Positions 1-9,101 of a stretch of DNA of 64,000 bases are shown here, one piece after another (positions within the stretch are counted from its first letter, which is position 1; the number at the start of each line of letters is the position of its first letter). Under the pieces are notes generated by a model that saw only the letters and a program-made list of their open reading frames with translations, was not told the origin of the DNA and did not search any database. The position numbers and the translations under genes are program-made. The stretch comes from Melieria omissa (lineage: Eukaryota > Arthropoda > Insecta > Diptera > Ulidiidae), in assembly GCA_963971225.1 (NCBI GenBank), contig OZ020270.1, positions 72,060,432 through 72,124,431 of the forward strand. Direction: 5' to 3'.

Positions 1-80
1 TATCATGTGTTTCTGTTTTGTTTTTGTTATTCTACTGCAAGGCACTACAAATAAGGCACTGAGACTACTTCAACTCAAAA

Positions 81-990
81 GTGTTACTTATGCGGTGCAA
101 CAGAACACAATTCAACTTAATTGACGAAATGATTGCAAGAAATGTTGAAACCACTAATCTTAATTTTGGACTGTCAGTACTGCATGGTTCGTTACGATTT
201 TTTGAATGCCTTCTTCATTTATCGTACAAATTACCAATAAAAAAATGGCAAGTAAGGTCAGAAAACAAGAAGAAAATTGTTAACGAAACAAAAAAAAATA
301 TTCAAAAGGGATTCAGAGAGAAAGCGGGTTTGATTGTTGATCAACCGAAACCCGGATTCGGCAACTCAAATGATGGAAATACGGCAAGAAGGTTCTTTCG
401 AAACGCAGAGCTATCGTCTGAAATCACGAATGTTGACTTGAACTTGATAAAAAGGTTGCACGTTATACTGATAGTGGTTTCTTGTGGCCATGAGGTAGAT
501 ATTGCAAAGTTTCGAAATTTCGCACATGATACTGCGAGATATTTTGTATCAAAGTATCCATGGTGCAATATGCCACCTACGGTGCATAAATTTCTAATTC
601 ATGGGCCAGAAATAATACACCACGCTCTGTTACCAATTGGCCAATTAACTGAGGAAGCTCAAGAAGCACTGAATAAAGAATTTAAAAAATACAGAGAACA
701 TATTACACGCAAGACTAGCAGAGAAAAAACCAATCATGATATTTTGCATCGATTTCTTGTTGCTTCCGATCAAGTTTAAGGAAACTTCCTAAAAAAAGAT
801 TCAACATCTACCACTATCAGCTATTGAACTTTTAGAATCATCATCTGTAAAAACTTCAACAGATAATACTAATTTCCAGTCTGGTAATGATATTGCGTTT
901 GATGATGATGATGATGATGATAATGATGATGATGATGATGATGATGACGATGATGATGATAATGATGATAATAATAGCGATGACATTTAA
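81..990 (+). pseudogene. Transib/RAG1-type transposase, C-terminal fragment
   Basis: The reading frame 81-779 encodes the C-terminal part of a DNA transposase. Near its end it shows HKFLIHGPEII, then LPIGQLTEEAQEALNKEFKK and a basic R-x-x-R/K-x-SR stretch followed by ILHRFLVASD. The order H..PEII...G..EE..E..NK..+.+R matches the RAG1-core/Transib C-terminal region, where the last catalytic glutamate lies in the E-x-x-E-x-x-NK block; that family link is from general knowledge, not a search. The frame stops at 777-779. A shifted frame continues with LPLSAIELLE and an Asp/Asn run to a stop at 988-990, so the true tail is lost by a frameshift. The N-terminal two thirds are absent. A hAT-like or other family cannot be fully excluded. 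Confidence 0.55.
899..987 (+). repeat. (GAT)n repeat encoding an acidic tail
   Basis: About 29 GAT/GAC/AAT codons in a row. In the frame following the upstream transposase frameshift this reads as a poly-Asp/Asn tail ending in a stop at 988-990. Opposite-strand Ser- and His-rich readings are artefacts of the same repeat. Confidence 0.85.
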
Positions 991-1170
991 TAATTCTAGT
1001 ATGAGAAGCCCAAAACATGAAATATTTGCTTAAATTGAATAAATTTAATAAAAAAACAACAACAACAACAATTTTTTTTTTCAATTTGTCTTATATATGT
1101 TTCATCTATGTAAAAAAATACTTCACATTCATTTTAATAGCTCAGGAGAATTGATCGCCGTTTTCAATGG

Positions 1171-1905
1171 TCAATACCCCACTGTGCGCCGTAGAGATCT
1201 GGCAGGAATATTAAAATTAATTTTTTCAAGAAGAGACGAGCAGTCAATAACTCCATTCACGATATTATATAAAAATTTTAATGAGAGAAAAGATCTTCTA
1301 TTAAGTAGCGATTTCAAGTTTAGAAGCTGACAACGTGCGTCATAGGAGGGAATCGGGTCTGCAAAATTCAGGGAACGAAGGGCAAAGCGAATAAAGACCT
1401 TCTGCACTCGTTCGAGTCGATTTATACGTAAGGCATAAAATGGCCTCCAAATTACGGCTGCATATTCTAGCCTGGAACGAACAAAGGCGGAATAAAGTAA
1501 CTTGAAAGTATAAGGGTCAGAGAAGGGAGAACAGTTGCGACGAACAAAGGCTAACATAGAATACGGTTTGGAAATGATAGAGTCGATATGTGCAGAAAAA
1601 GAGAAGTTAGAATCGACACCTAGGTCTTTGATCACACTGACCGCTTTAAGCCCCGAGTTTGAAAAAAGGAGGCAGGAAAATAAATACGTTTTTTAGCGAA
1701 AGTCAGTTGGAAACATTTGTTGGTGTTAAGGAAGAGACGATTTCGGACACACCACTCATTTAAGATGTTAAGCTTAGATTGAAGCGCAGAGGAGTCCTCA
1801 GGGGTTCTAATCTCAGAGTAGATTTTAAGGTCGTCTGCATACAATAGAAATTTGGAGGTTGAAAAGCACGTACAAACATCGTTAATAAAGAGAGAACGAT
1901 GGATT
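1171..1905 (-). pseudogene. CR1-like LINE reverse transcriptase fragment
   Basis: Two overlapping minus-strand frames (1632-1967 and 1171-1635) encode the palm end and thumb of a non-LTR reverse transcriptase: SLFINDV, FLLYADDLKIY (catalytic YADD), LNEWCVRNRLFLNTNKC, then IKDLGV, FVRSRLEYAAVIW and the RINRLERVQKVFIRFALRSL block. The same blocks occur in the better preserved LINE at 58384-61644, so this is another member of that family. Both ends are missing and a frameshift near 1632 separates the two parts. At about 1905 the LINE sequence gives way to a Transib-like reading frame, so the LINE fragment seems to have landed in that gene. Confidence 0.8.
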
Positions 1906-2440
1906 TTTGGATTTTTTTTGTAAATGTGCATTGCGCAACTTTTGATATTGACGCTGCGATAATCCAATTTCTACGAATAAAGACAATGCTTCGTCATTTG
2001 AAAAAGGTAAATTTGTATCTGACGATTCAATAGATCTTCTGTATTTTAAAGCCTTCGTAGGACTTCCCTCTGCAATGTCACGAATGACTTTGACAAAATC
2101 CGTTTTACCTTCTGACCGCAATTTGCTAGTTGTAGAATGTAGTAGCACTTCAGTGAACACCGATGCTCTTAATTCCTCAGTTTTCCTACGTTTAGTTCTG
2201 TCAGATGACTCAGAAAAACTGCGTGTTGGTCTACCGGATACAGTTGGTTTTTCTTTTTCATCTTTTTTTTTAGTTTGTTTGTTTTTCTTTAATTCAACCT
2301 TTTGTTGCAGCCAATCCATTATTTCTTTTTAAAAAGACGCTTTCAGTTCTATTGCTTGCACTCCATCTTGCTTTTACCTTCAATACTAAATCATCTATTT
2401 CCTTTTTCTCTTCGTCTGATAAAAAATACTCGGACCCTGT
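1906..2440 (-). pseudogene. Transib-like transposase, N-terminal module B
   Basis: The minus-strand frame up to 2319 contains a Lys-rich linker, SGRPTRSFSESSDRTKRRK, then SPTKALKYRR and DEALSLFVEIGLSQRQYQKL. This GRP...SS.RTKRRKTEELR / DEAL.L..E..LS..QY pattern is, as I recall it, the N-terminal half of the same repeat-encoded transposase family as the fragment at 81-990. Upstream, in another frame, KARWSASNRTESVFLKRNN resembles the module A sequence next door. The downstream end is cut by the LINE fragment at about 1905. Family name is uncertain; repeat origin is not. Confidence 0.5.
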
Positions 2441-2787
2441 ACTTCGGTCAAATATTCTTTAATTTTTCCGAAATTTTGCGTAATGTCATCCTTTAAAATG
2501 TTTTTAACTAAATAGTAAAATTTTAGTCTTGTGAAGTGGTCTTCAGTGGGAGTACTGCAACCTGAAATACCTTCCGGCCTTCCTATTGCCGCCTTTGATG
2601 TCGATGGTTGGTCATCGCTTATGCTACATGCATCTCCTGCATCGAAGTAAGTTGTTTTTTCCAACCACTCCTCATTATTCTGGACAAAATTGAATTTGGT
2701 ACGGTTTGCCGCAATCCATTTCAACTTTGTAGTGCGATAAGTCCTGGATATCTTCTCTTTAGTCGCAGATATGTTGGCTGCAGGCAA
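2395..2787 (-). pseudogene. Transib-like transposase, N-terminal module A (copy 1)
   Basis: The minus-strand frame reads KEKISRTYRTTKLKWIAANR, then NNEEWLEK, a short acidic segment, STSKAAIGRPEG and a degenerate end. The segment is almost identical to 17880-18060, which proves it is repeated DNA. It resembles module B (WxAxNRTxxxFxxxNxxWL followed by a GRP box), so two related N-terminal modules lie head to tail here. No intact gene remains. Coding-like sequence continues upstream to about 2940 in other frames. Confidence 0.5.
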
Positions 2788-4050
2788 ACTTCCTTCGACG
2801 TAACCAATTTCTTTGTGACAGCCAGAACGAACTTCTCCTTTGTCTTCGAAATAGTAAATATTTCAAACAGCTTCGAATGTTTCAAAAACATCTTTGTGCT
2901 TCTTCTTCGGTTTAGTGGCAGTGGCGGACTTGAAGTGATGTTTAGTTCAAATTAAATTCGAAACTAACTTCACTAACTCCAAACTCCTTTATTTATAAGT
3001 AGGATTTGCATATGCATTCAAATAGCAGGTACTAAGTTTCTATTACTAGCAGGTACCTAAACAGTTGTTAGGTTTTCCCGCGTTGTGGGATTTTTGGGGG
3101 TGGGTTTTAGACAGTGCACATAGATATAAGTCTGCTTTTTGTTTTCAATAACTAATTGTTTCATTGGCGCGGTTCAACTCAAAGGCTAATGGCGACTGAC
3201 TGCGTTTTGCTCAAATTAAAAAAAAATTTTTGTGTCAGACACAGTGTAGTATTTTGTTAAAAACAAAAGCATTACATCAAAGGATACATGATAGCTGATT
3301 GTCGGAAATGAAAGCCAAATTGTTTTTAGTACGTGCGAACTGCGCATCCAGCAAAAGTACTCTTTACTTCGAGCTTACAGCAATATACGCCAAAAACAAA
3401 AGTCGACTTACTATGGAGTTGCAAGCTTGTATCACTTCTTAAATGTAGCCAAAATCCAAATTTGCATGCCCTGGCAACGATTATAATCGCGTGTAATTGA
3501 TTCACTATCAAAATCTTGACGAACTTGTTCAACCGCACGCACCCGAAAGCACAAAATTGCGCGAGGTGGCCACAGAAAAATCGCTGTAAAATCCAGTCGG
3601 GCATAATCGGGCACCCGATCTCTTCAGGGAAGTACTCACAGAAGACTAGTGAACAATTTTCTCAAAGACGGAACCGTGGCAAGTATGGCCTTTTTTTTGA
3701 AAGTCTATCGAAAGTTCAAAAATAGTGATAAAAACAGTGCTTCAAGTGAGTGCCTATGAAAAGACAACAACAACAACCAACTTTTTTTTTCTATATTTAA
3801 TTATTTACTACAAATGCCTTCTTTTACGATGCTGGTGCAAAAAGTTTCAATTAATTTGCTCCTTTCCGTATTTTAAAACTTCAGCTTTGCCGAAAAAGTG
3901 CAAATTGCTGATATTATTTCACACTCTAAAAATTGCTCAACTTTGACGGGCTCTACAAGCAAAACTATTTGTCTAATTTAGTTAAGGTTTTCGGATTTCT
4001 TAGGTCCAAGCATTTATCTATCGGACAAGAATAACAGTTTTCCCCAAACT
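2590..4050 (-). repeat. Duplicated Transib-like 5' segment, copy 1
   Basis: This stretch matches 17880-18060 joined to 25714-27000 with few differences, for example the run starting ATGTTGGCTGCAGGCAAACT at 2770 and again at 25711. The second copy is interrupted by the gypsy element. Apart from the module A frame at its left end, the segment (2955-4050) has no reading frame I recognise. Confidence 0.85.
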
Positions 4051-4490
4051 ATAGGTAGCAGCCTCAGATAAAAGAGAAACGCACCATGTGTATATTTCGT
4101 TTCTCTCTCTCTCTCGCTCTCTATCAATTTGATTTCGAAAAAAGGGCATAAAAGATGAAAAGGCAGCTCTTGGCAGCTGAATCTTGTTTTATTTGGTAGA
4201 TAATATATTTAATTATCATTTCAATAAGGTTTCAAAGCAGCGTTTTAATGCAGTATCATTTGAAAAGTCTAATTTTCTTTGATTTGATTTTCTTTATTAC
4301 ATAAAATTTTTCACCTGTACAACCGTTCTCAGTGTATTAACTGTAGAGTGACGCTCGAGCGAAGGCCACAATCCAACTGAGCCTAAGGAACGGGCATGAC
4401 GAATTAGTCATCACTATGAACGATTTTAGTTTCTTGAAGGATCATTGCAGCCAACTCAAGGGTGAAAAAAACCCTAAATAGAAACTTGTT
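4051..4490. other. No gene seen; (TC)n at 4101-4122
   Basis: AT-rich sequence without a recognisable reading frame. A TC/CT microsatellite lies at 4101-4122. Confidence 0.6.
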
Positions 4491-5042
4491 TTTTTTTTAA
4501 TTTTGGCCGCATTCGCGGCATTCGGCCGCACTGTGCGGTGCTCCATCTTCTCCTACTCACTCGTCTATTGCTGCTGCTGTTGATCTACCTGCTAACGACT
4601 GAACTACTGTGCACAACAACAATCACAGGAACCAAAGGATTGTTGTTATTGGCTCAAATGTAAGCTCGGGTTTGGATGTAGCTGTTAACAAGAAGTGGTT
4701 GCACTTGTCATCGTATCTACCCTCGGTGACTGAGGATACTCTAACCGATTATATTGCTAATCGCGCCGGAGTTGACAAACGTAATCTTTCCTGCTATAAA
4801 CTGGTAAAGAAAGACGTCTCTACTGAGTCTCTGAAGTGTGTAAACTTCAAACTTGGTGTTGCCCCATCTTCATATGCCGAGCTTCTTGATGCCTCTGTGT
4901 GGCCTGCTGACGTTAAGGTGCGCTCTTTTGGTTTTTTTTTTTCAAAAAATAGACCAGCCAACAGTGACGGCCTAGCATCCCCAAATGTTTCAACTTCTTC
5001 GCCTTAAGATTCTGTACCAGAATGTTTCTGGTCTTAGAACTA
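4491..5042 (+). pseudogene. CR1-like LINE: ORF1 end and ORF2 start (fragment 1)
   Basis: The frame 4609-5007 reads VVIGSNVSSGLDVAVNKKWL, LSSYLPSVTED, CYKLVKKDVSTESLK, FKLGV and WPADVKVRSFGFF. The same blocks close ORF1 of the LINE at 58384-62979. Directly after it begins ORF2 with ILYQNVSGLRT, the first strand of the AP endonuclease domain. The frame is then broken by a mariner inserted at a TA (5041-5042) and resumes at 12060. 5' truncated. Confidence 0.8.
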
Positions 5043-5259
5043 CATTGTGACCGAAAAATTTCCGGAAATTCTCATTTAAAATTCGCGCGCTGTATATTTT
5101 TCGATATTTTAGGTAGTTTCTGTAGGTTGGTAGCACTGTCCTTAATTACTATGCCGAAAATGAGCGCGATCTGTCAGACAGTTTGTTTACGGCAGCTGTT
5201 GAAACCAGTTCACCTCAGTAGTGCGTTGCGATTTTGTTGAGAATTTTCTTCAAAATTAG

Positions 5260-5825
5260 TATCGTGAACAGGTCTCTTTGGACGTGCTTGATCGTGCCAA
5301 TTCCGATCCAACTTTCATGGAACGCATCATAACTGGTGACGAGACATGGGTCTACGAGTACGACATGCAAACAAGCCAACAATCATCGAAATGGAGAGGA
5401 AAAGACGAGCCGAAACCGAAAAAACCACGCCAAAGTCGCTCGAAAATCAAGGTAATGCTGAATGTTTTCTTCGATATTTGTGGTGTGGTGCATCATGAAT
5501 TCGTCCCTGAAGGACAAACAGTCGGTAAAGACTATTATTTGACTGTTTTAAGACGTTTGCGTGAAAATATCCGCCGTAAACGGTCTTAATTGTGGAAGGA
5601 TAATTCATGGATTTTTCATGACGATAATGCTCCCTCGCACCGAGCCAACATTATCAACGATTTTAAGGCCAAGCATTCAATAAATACCATCGAACAGCCA
5701 CCGTATTCACCTGACTTTTTCCTGTTTCCCAAACTCATATTACCACTCAGAGGAACGCGTTTTGAATCCATAGAAGACGTAAAACAGAATTCGCAGAGGG
5801 AACTCAAAGCCATACCGGAAAGCGC
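5260..5825 (+). pseudogene. Mariner transposase, middle part
   Basis: Homologous to mariner (D,D34D) transposases, which cut and paste DNA at TA. First catalytic Asp in ITGDETWVYEYD, second in FHDDNAPSHRANI, then TIEQPPYSPD and FPKL, RFESIEDVKQNS, AIPES. The helix-turn-helix N-terminus (about 150 residues) is missing. A stop at 5587-5589 interrupts the RRKR..LWKD segment, and the residues between SPD and FFLFPK (normally LAPCD, with the third Asp) are deleted in part. The frame is cut at 5825 by the BEL element and continues at 11907. Confidence 0.9.
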
Positions 5826-6067
5826 TGTTTACGTCGGCGGAGCGGGGGAAAGAAAAAGACGGATTTAGTTTTCGGGTGTTGTGTGGTGTCTTTATTCGTC
5901 GGCTTACGAATAACGAATGTTATAAAGAATACATGAAACATTAAACGACACAAACGGCCGAAGCCGGGGAGCAGAAAATAGGGGGAAATATTCGTACAAA
6001 AGGACAAGGAAAGGAAGGGATTAGCGGTGGGAACGACAGATCATTAGAGTCAGCACTCATTTAGCCA
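5826..6067 (-). repeat. BEL 3' LTR
   Basis: Plus-strand TGTTTACG...TTTAGCCA, 242 bp. From about 5921 to 6067 it is nearly identical to the other LTR (11755-11901); the remaining roughly 95 bp differ strongly. Confidence 0.85.
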
Positions 6068-6406
6068 TCGCGGCCGCCATTGCATACTGCAATTTTATTA
6101 TGCCGCGAGCCAGGCGGGCGAAGATGTGGTGCAGGTGCGGGGGTGCGGTCCATCGACGCCTCGTCCTTGGAAAAGTGCTGCTGCAGCGGTTGGCGCGTCG
6201 TAAACGTCCTGCAAATAGAGTACGATGTCATTTACTTGTAAATAAGAGTATTGAGGCTGACATCACGGGTATGGGAAAGCGTGGCTAAGCTGCGGGATTC
6301 GCTTAAGCTAAAGCCGGGGGAATATGGGAAAATACACATATATATTGGCTGCATTGCCATTTCTTTAGGGGAAGTGAAAATAATTTCGAGAGGGTTCGAA
6401 GGCTGT
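6068..6406 (-). other. BEL 3' end without reading frame
   Basis: Sequence between the pol remnant and the 3' LTR. I see no integrase motif; it is probably the deleted and decayed 3' part of pol. Confidence 0.5.
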
Positions 6407-6706
6407 TTATAAAATAAGCCAATTCCGCTTGGGATAATTGGCTACACGTAGGGCTCGAGAGAAGCAGGAGAACCGAACGAGAATGTCGGTTTGCTCTTCG
6501 AGAGGGTGGTGGCCGGCTCTTTGATCCGGAGTTGGAACTGTGTGAGCATGGGCATTGCTGGAGCCGGTCCACCTGAGAGTGAGATCTTGTAGATCTTGGA
6601 GTTTATACCCGATCAGTCCGACGTCTGCGGGATTTGCAGCTCTTGGAGCATGTTGCACTGGAGTGGCGACTGTCCTCTTTTTGGACCCGGGTTGGAGTTG
6701 GTGCAA
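6407..6706 (-). pseudogene. BEL pol remnant after RNase H
   Basis: The minus-strand frame contains RAANPADVGLIGYKLQDLQD and LTLRWTGSS, which correspond to the NPAD...RG...L....LWW.GP spacer between RNase H and integrase in BEL elements. It is out of frame with gag-protease and joined to it by a large deletion. No integrase core is visible between here and the 3' LTR. Confidence 0.7.
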
Positions 6707-9101
6707 TGAGGAACTGCGAGGGAATGCAATTTCCGTCAGTTGCTGTGAATGTGGGCCGTTGTTGTCGAACCCTTTTGGGGGACCTCATTAGAGGCGAAAG
6801 CCATCCTGCGGGGCCGAAACGTTTGGCAACGAAGGGGGAAATTTGCCGGTTTGAGTATGAGTTTGCAGGAGTGGTGGGCTCGAAGTGATTTTCCATTATT
6901 TCCTGAGGTGGAAACCCTGCGGGATTGAGGGCGGCAATCACTTGTGAAAGAGCTTCCTTTAGGGCAGGAAGATTATTTCGAAGGGCGTGTCCAGTGTGCA
7001 TATGGCGACTTGGTACCTCTGTGGCACATGTCAAATGCGAAGAAGGGGGTACTGGACCGCTTAATACCCAACCGAATACTGTATGCTGAGCAAGTAAGCT
7101 GCCACATACATTCCGGTGGATACCTTCGAGCATGATCTGCGGGATGAGATCACTGCCAATCACTATATCAATCTGCGCTGTCTCGAAGGGATTTGGATCA
7201 GCGAGTTCTAGCATGGCGAAATGTTTCATATTGGGAGCGTTTATGTGGGAAGATGGGAGAGAATTCGTAAGCTCTTGGAGCACGATTGCTTGCACGGGGA
7301 GTTTCGTGCTCGATTGGGGGACTGCCAATGTAAAGAAGCATGTATGATTGGCATTTTGCACAATCTGACCGCCCATGCCCGAGATTTGGAAGGGAGTTTT
7401 CTCGATTGGCAATTTGAGGCGTTGCTGGACCTTCGAGGAAATGAAGGCACGCTGAGAGGCTTGGTCGATCAACGCTCGAACTTTAAACAACTTTCCTGCG
7501 TGCTCGATAGACACCAGTGCCGTAGGCAGAAGGGATTGGGAGCCATTATTGGAATGTAAGGCTAGTACTTTGGGCGTACTTTGCCTTGAAGATGTGCCGG
7601 GTTGCGCATCCGAAAGGAGGGAATGAGTAGCGGAGCTGTTGTGCGTTCGTTTTGGAGCTGTTGCGACCTGTGATCGGTACGAATGTGACCGATTGGGCGA
7701 TTGAGAGGGTTGCGCATTGCCTTTGGGGAACTGAAGCATGGAATGGTGCTTCATTTGACAATATACGCACGTAAAATTGCTTGTACAATTCTCAACAAGG
7801 TGAGATGTCGCAAGACAATTTACGCAGAGATTGTGCTTCTTAACGTATTTAAGTCGACTCTGGGGGTTGAGTCTTTTGAAGCTCTGGCAAGTCCGTATGG
7901 GATGATTTGCGTTGCAGAGTTTGCACGCGAAGTCCCTTTTTACTTGAGTATAATAATTTAGGGATTTGTGTGGCCGATTTGGGAGGACATTGGAAGTCGA
8001 AGGTTGAGACGGTTTCGGCTTAGAAGGGCGAATACTTTGCAGCCGTTCAAGTACCTCATATCTGCCGGTCAGGAACTCATCCATTTGCGACCAGGGTGGC
8101 AGATCCTTCCGGGATGTCAGTGATTGCTCCCATAGAGCGAGTGTCTCTTGGGGCAATTTGGTACAACATATGTAAACCAATAGCGGATCCCAATTGTCAG
8201 TGTCTACGGCCTGAGTATTGAGAACAGACAGACAATTGTTTTTTGTGTTTTGGATCTGCTGAAGTGCCTCACTATCTTCAGTGTGGGCAGGAGCGATATT
8301 TAGGAGGGATCTAATTTGTGAATCAATGAGTATGCGTTTATTTTCAAAGCGGGATCTTAGAGCTTCCCACGCGAGTCCGAAATTCTCATCGGTTAATGCA
8401 TATTGCTTAACAATAGCACCGGCTTTACCTTGCGTCTTGTATCGGAGGTGATACAATTTTTGGGCTGGAGTGAGCTGGGGGTGGTTGATGTAAACCGCGG
8501 TAAACATGTCGCGGAAGGACGGCCACTGCTCATAGCCCCCGAAAAAGGTTTCGGTATCACAAGGCGGAACTTGTAGGCAAATGTAAGGGGTATTTGCTGG
8601 TTCTAGGGGTCGAACTGGTTCCATATGCGCAGCGGGCTGGGGGGACTGAGTTTGGAGCATCTCAATGATGTCCGACATCTGAGCCATGCACAACTCGTAC
8701 TGGTCTGTGCAGGCGTCGATTTTTTGCCTAGCCGACTCTTTGAAACCGTCGGGCTGGCTGTTGTCTTCAGCAATAAAGACTGCCTCATGTGCGCACATAA
8801 GTCTCTCCCATTGGGCTTGCAAATTTTTTTGCTTAATTTGGACCAGGGATTTGGTCAAATCCTCAATGGGAACCGATGAAAATTGTGTGCATAATAGCAC
8901 GAGTCTATCATACTCGAAAGTAAATTTGGCAACACTGGGATCGGTTGCTTTCGGACTAGAGAGTTTGGAGCGAGTGTTGGGTGGCTCCCGAGTGACAGGA
9001 ACTGTCAAACGTGTATTGGCTGACTTTGGAGATCTGGAGGAAGGAGTCTCCATTGTGACAAGTTGTCGTTTGGGTGATCGCTCCATAGGCATTTTGTACA
9101 A
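6603..9101 (-). CDS. BEL gag-protease polyprotein
   Basis: A long open minus-strand frame of 832 codons. Residues about 60-160 are a helical gag segment; about 185-350 carry the BEL gag domain (GGYEQWPSFRDMFTAVY, LRYKTQGKAGAIVKQY, FENKRILI). Residues 400-470 hold zinc-knuckle-like Cys/His clusters (CKLCNANHPIRTC, CVNCLATSHLVENC, CVYCQMKHH). Residues about 530-700 are the aspartic protease domain (VRALIDQASQRAFIS, where Asp-Gln-Ala replaces the usual DTG-like triad; IVIGSDLI; VFGWVLSGP). It then runs into a PAGWLSPL motif that normally lies far downstream in the RT region, so most of pol is deleted. The open length of the remaining frame is notable for a defective copy. Confidence 0.9.
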   Translation of the reverse strand: MYKMPMERSPKRQLVTMETPSSRSPKSANTRLTVPVTREPPNTRSKLSSPKATDPSVAKFTFEYDRLVLLCTQFSSVPIEDLTKSLVQIKQKNLQAQWERLMCAHEAVFIAEDNSQPDGFKESARQKIDACTDQYELCMAQMSDIIEMLQTQSPQPAAHMEPVRPLEPANTPYICLQVPPCDTETFFGGYEQWPSFRDMFTAVYINHPQLTPAQKLYHLRYKTQGKAGAIVKQYALTDENFGLAWEALRSRFENKRILIDSQIRSLLNIAPAHTEDSEALQQIQNTKNNCLSVLNTQAVDTDNWDPLLVYICCTKLPQETLALWEQSLTSRKDLPPWSQMDEFLTGRYEVLERLQSIRPSKPKPSQPSTSNVLPNRPHKSLNYYTQVKRDFACKLCNANHPIRTCQSFKRLNPQSRLKYVKKHNLCVNCLATSHLVENCTSNFTCVYCQMKHHSMLQFPKGNAQPSQSPNRSHSYRSQVATAPKRTHNSSATHSLLSDAQPGTSSRQSTPKVLALHSNNGSQSLLPTALVSIEHAGKLFKVRALIDQASQRAFISSKVQQRLKLPIEKTPFQISGMGGQIVQNANHTCFFTLAVPQSSTKLPVQAIVLQELTNSLPSSHINAPNMKHFAMLELADPNPFETAQIDIVIGSDLIPQIMLEGIHRNVCGSLLAQHTVFGWVLSGPVPPSSHLTCATEVPSRHMHTGHALRNNLPALKEALSQVIAALNPAGFPPQEIMENHFEPTTPANSYSNRQISPFVAKRFGPAGWLSPLMRSPKRVRQQRPTFTATDGNCIPSQFLIAPTPTRVQKEDSRHSSATCSKSCKSRRRRTDRV

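Noticed and set aside
801..1084. Minus-strand Ser-rich and His-rich frames
   Set aside because: They are other-frame readings of the (GAT)n repeat; the plus-strand acidic reading follows the transposase and is the sensible one.
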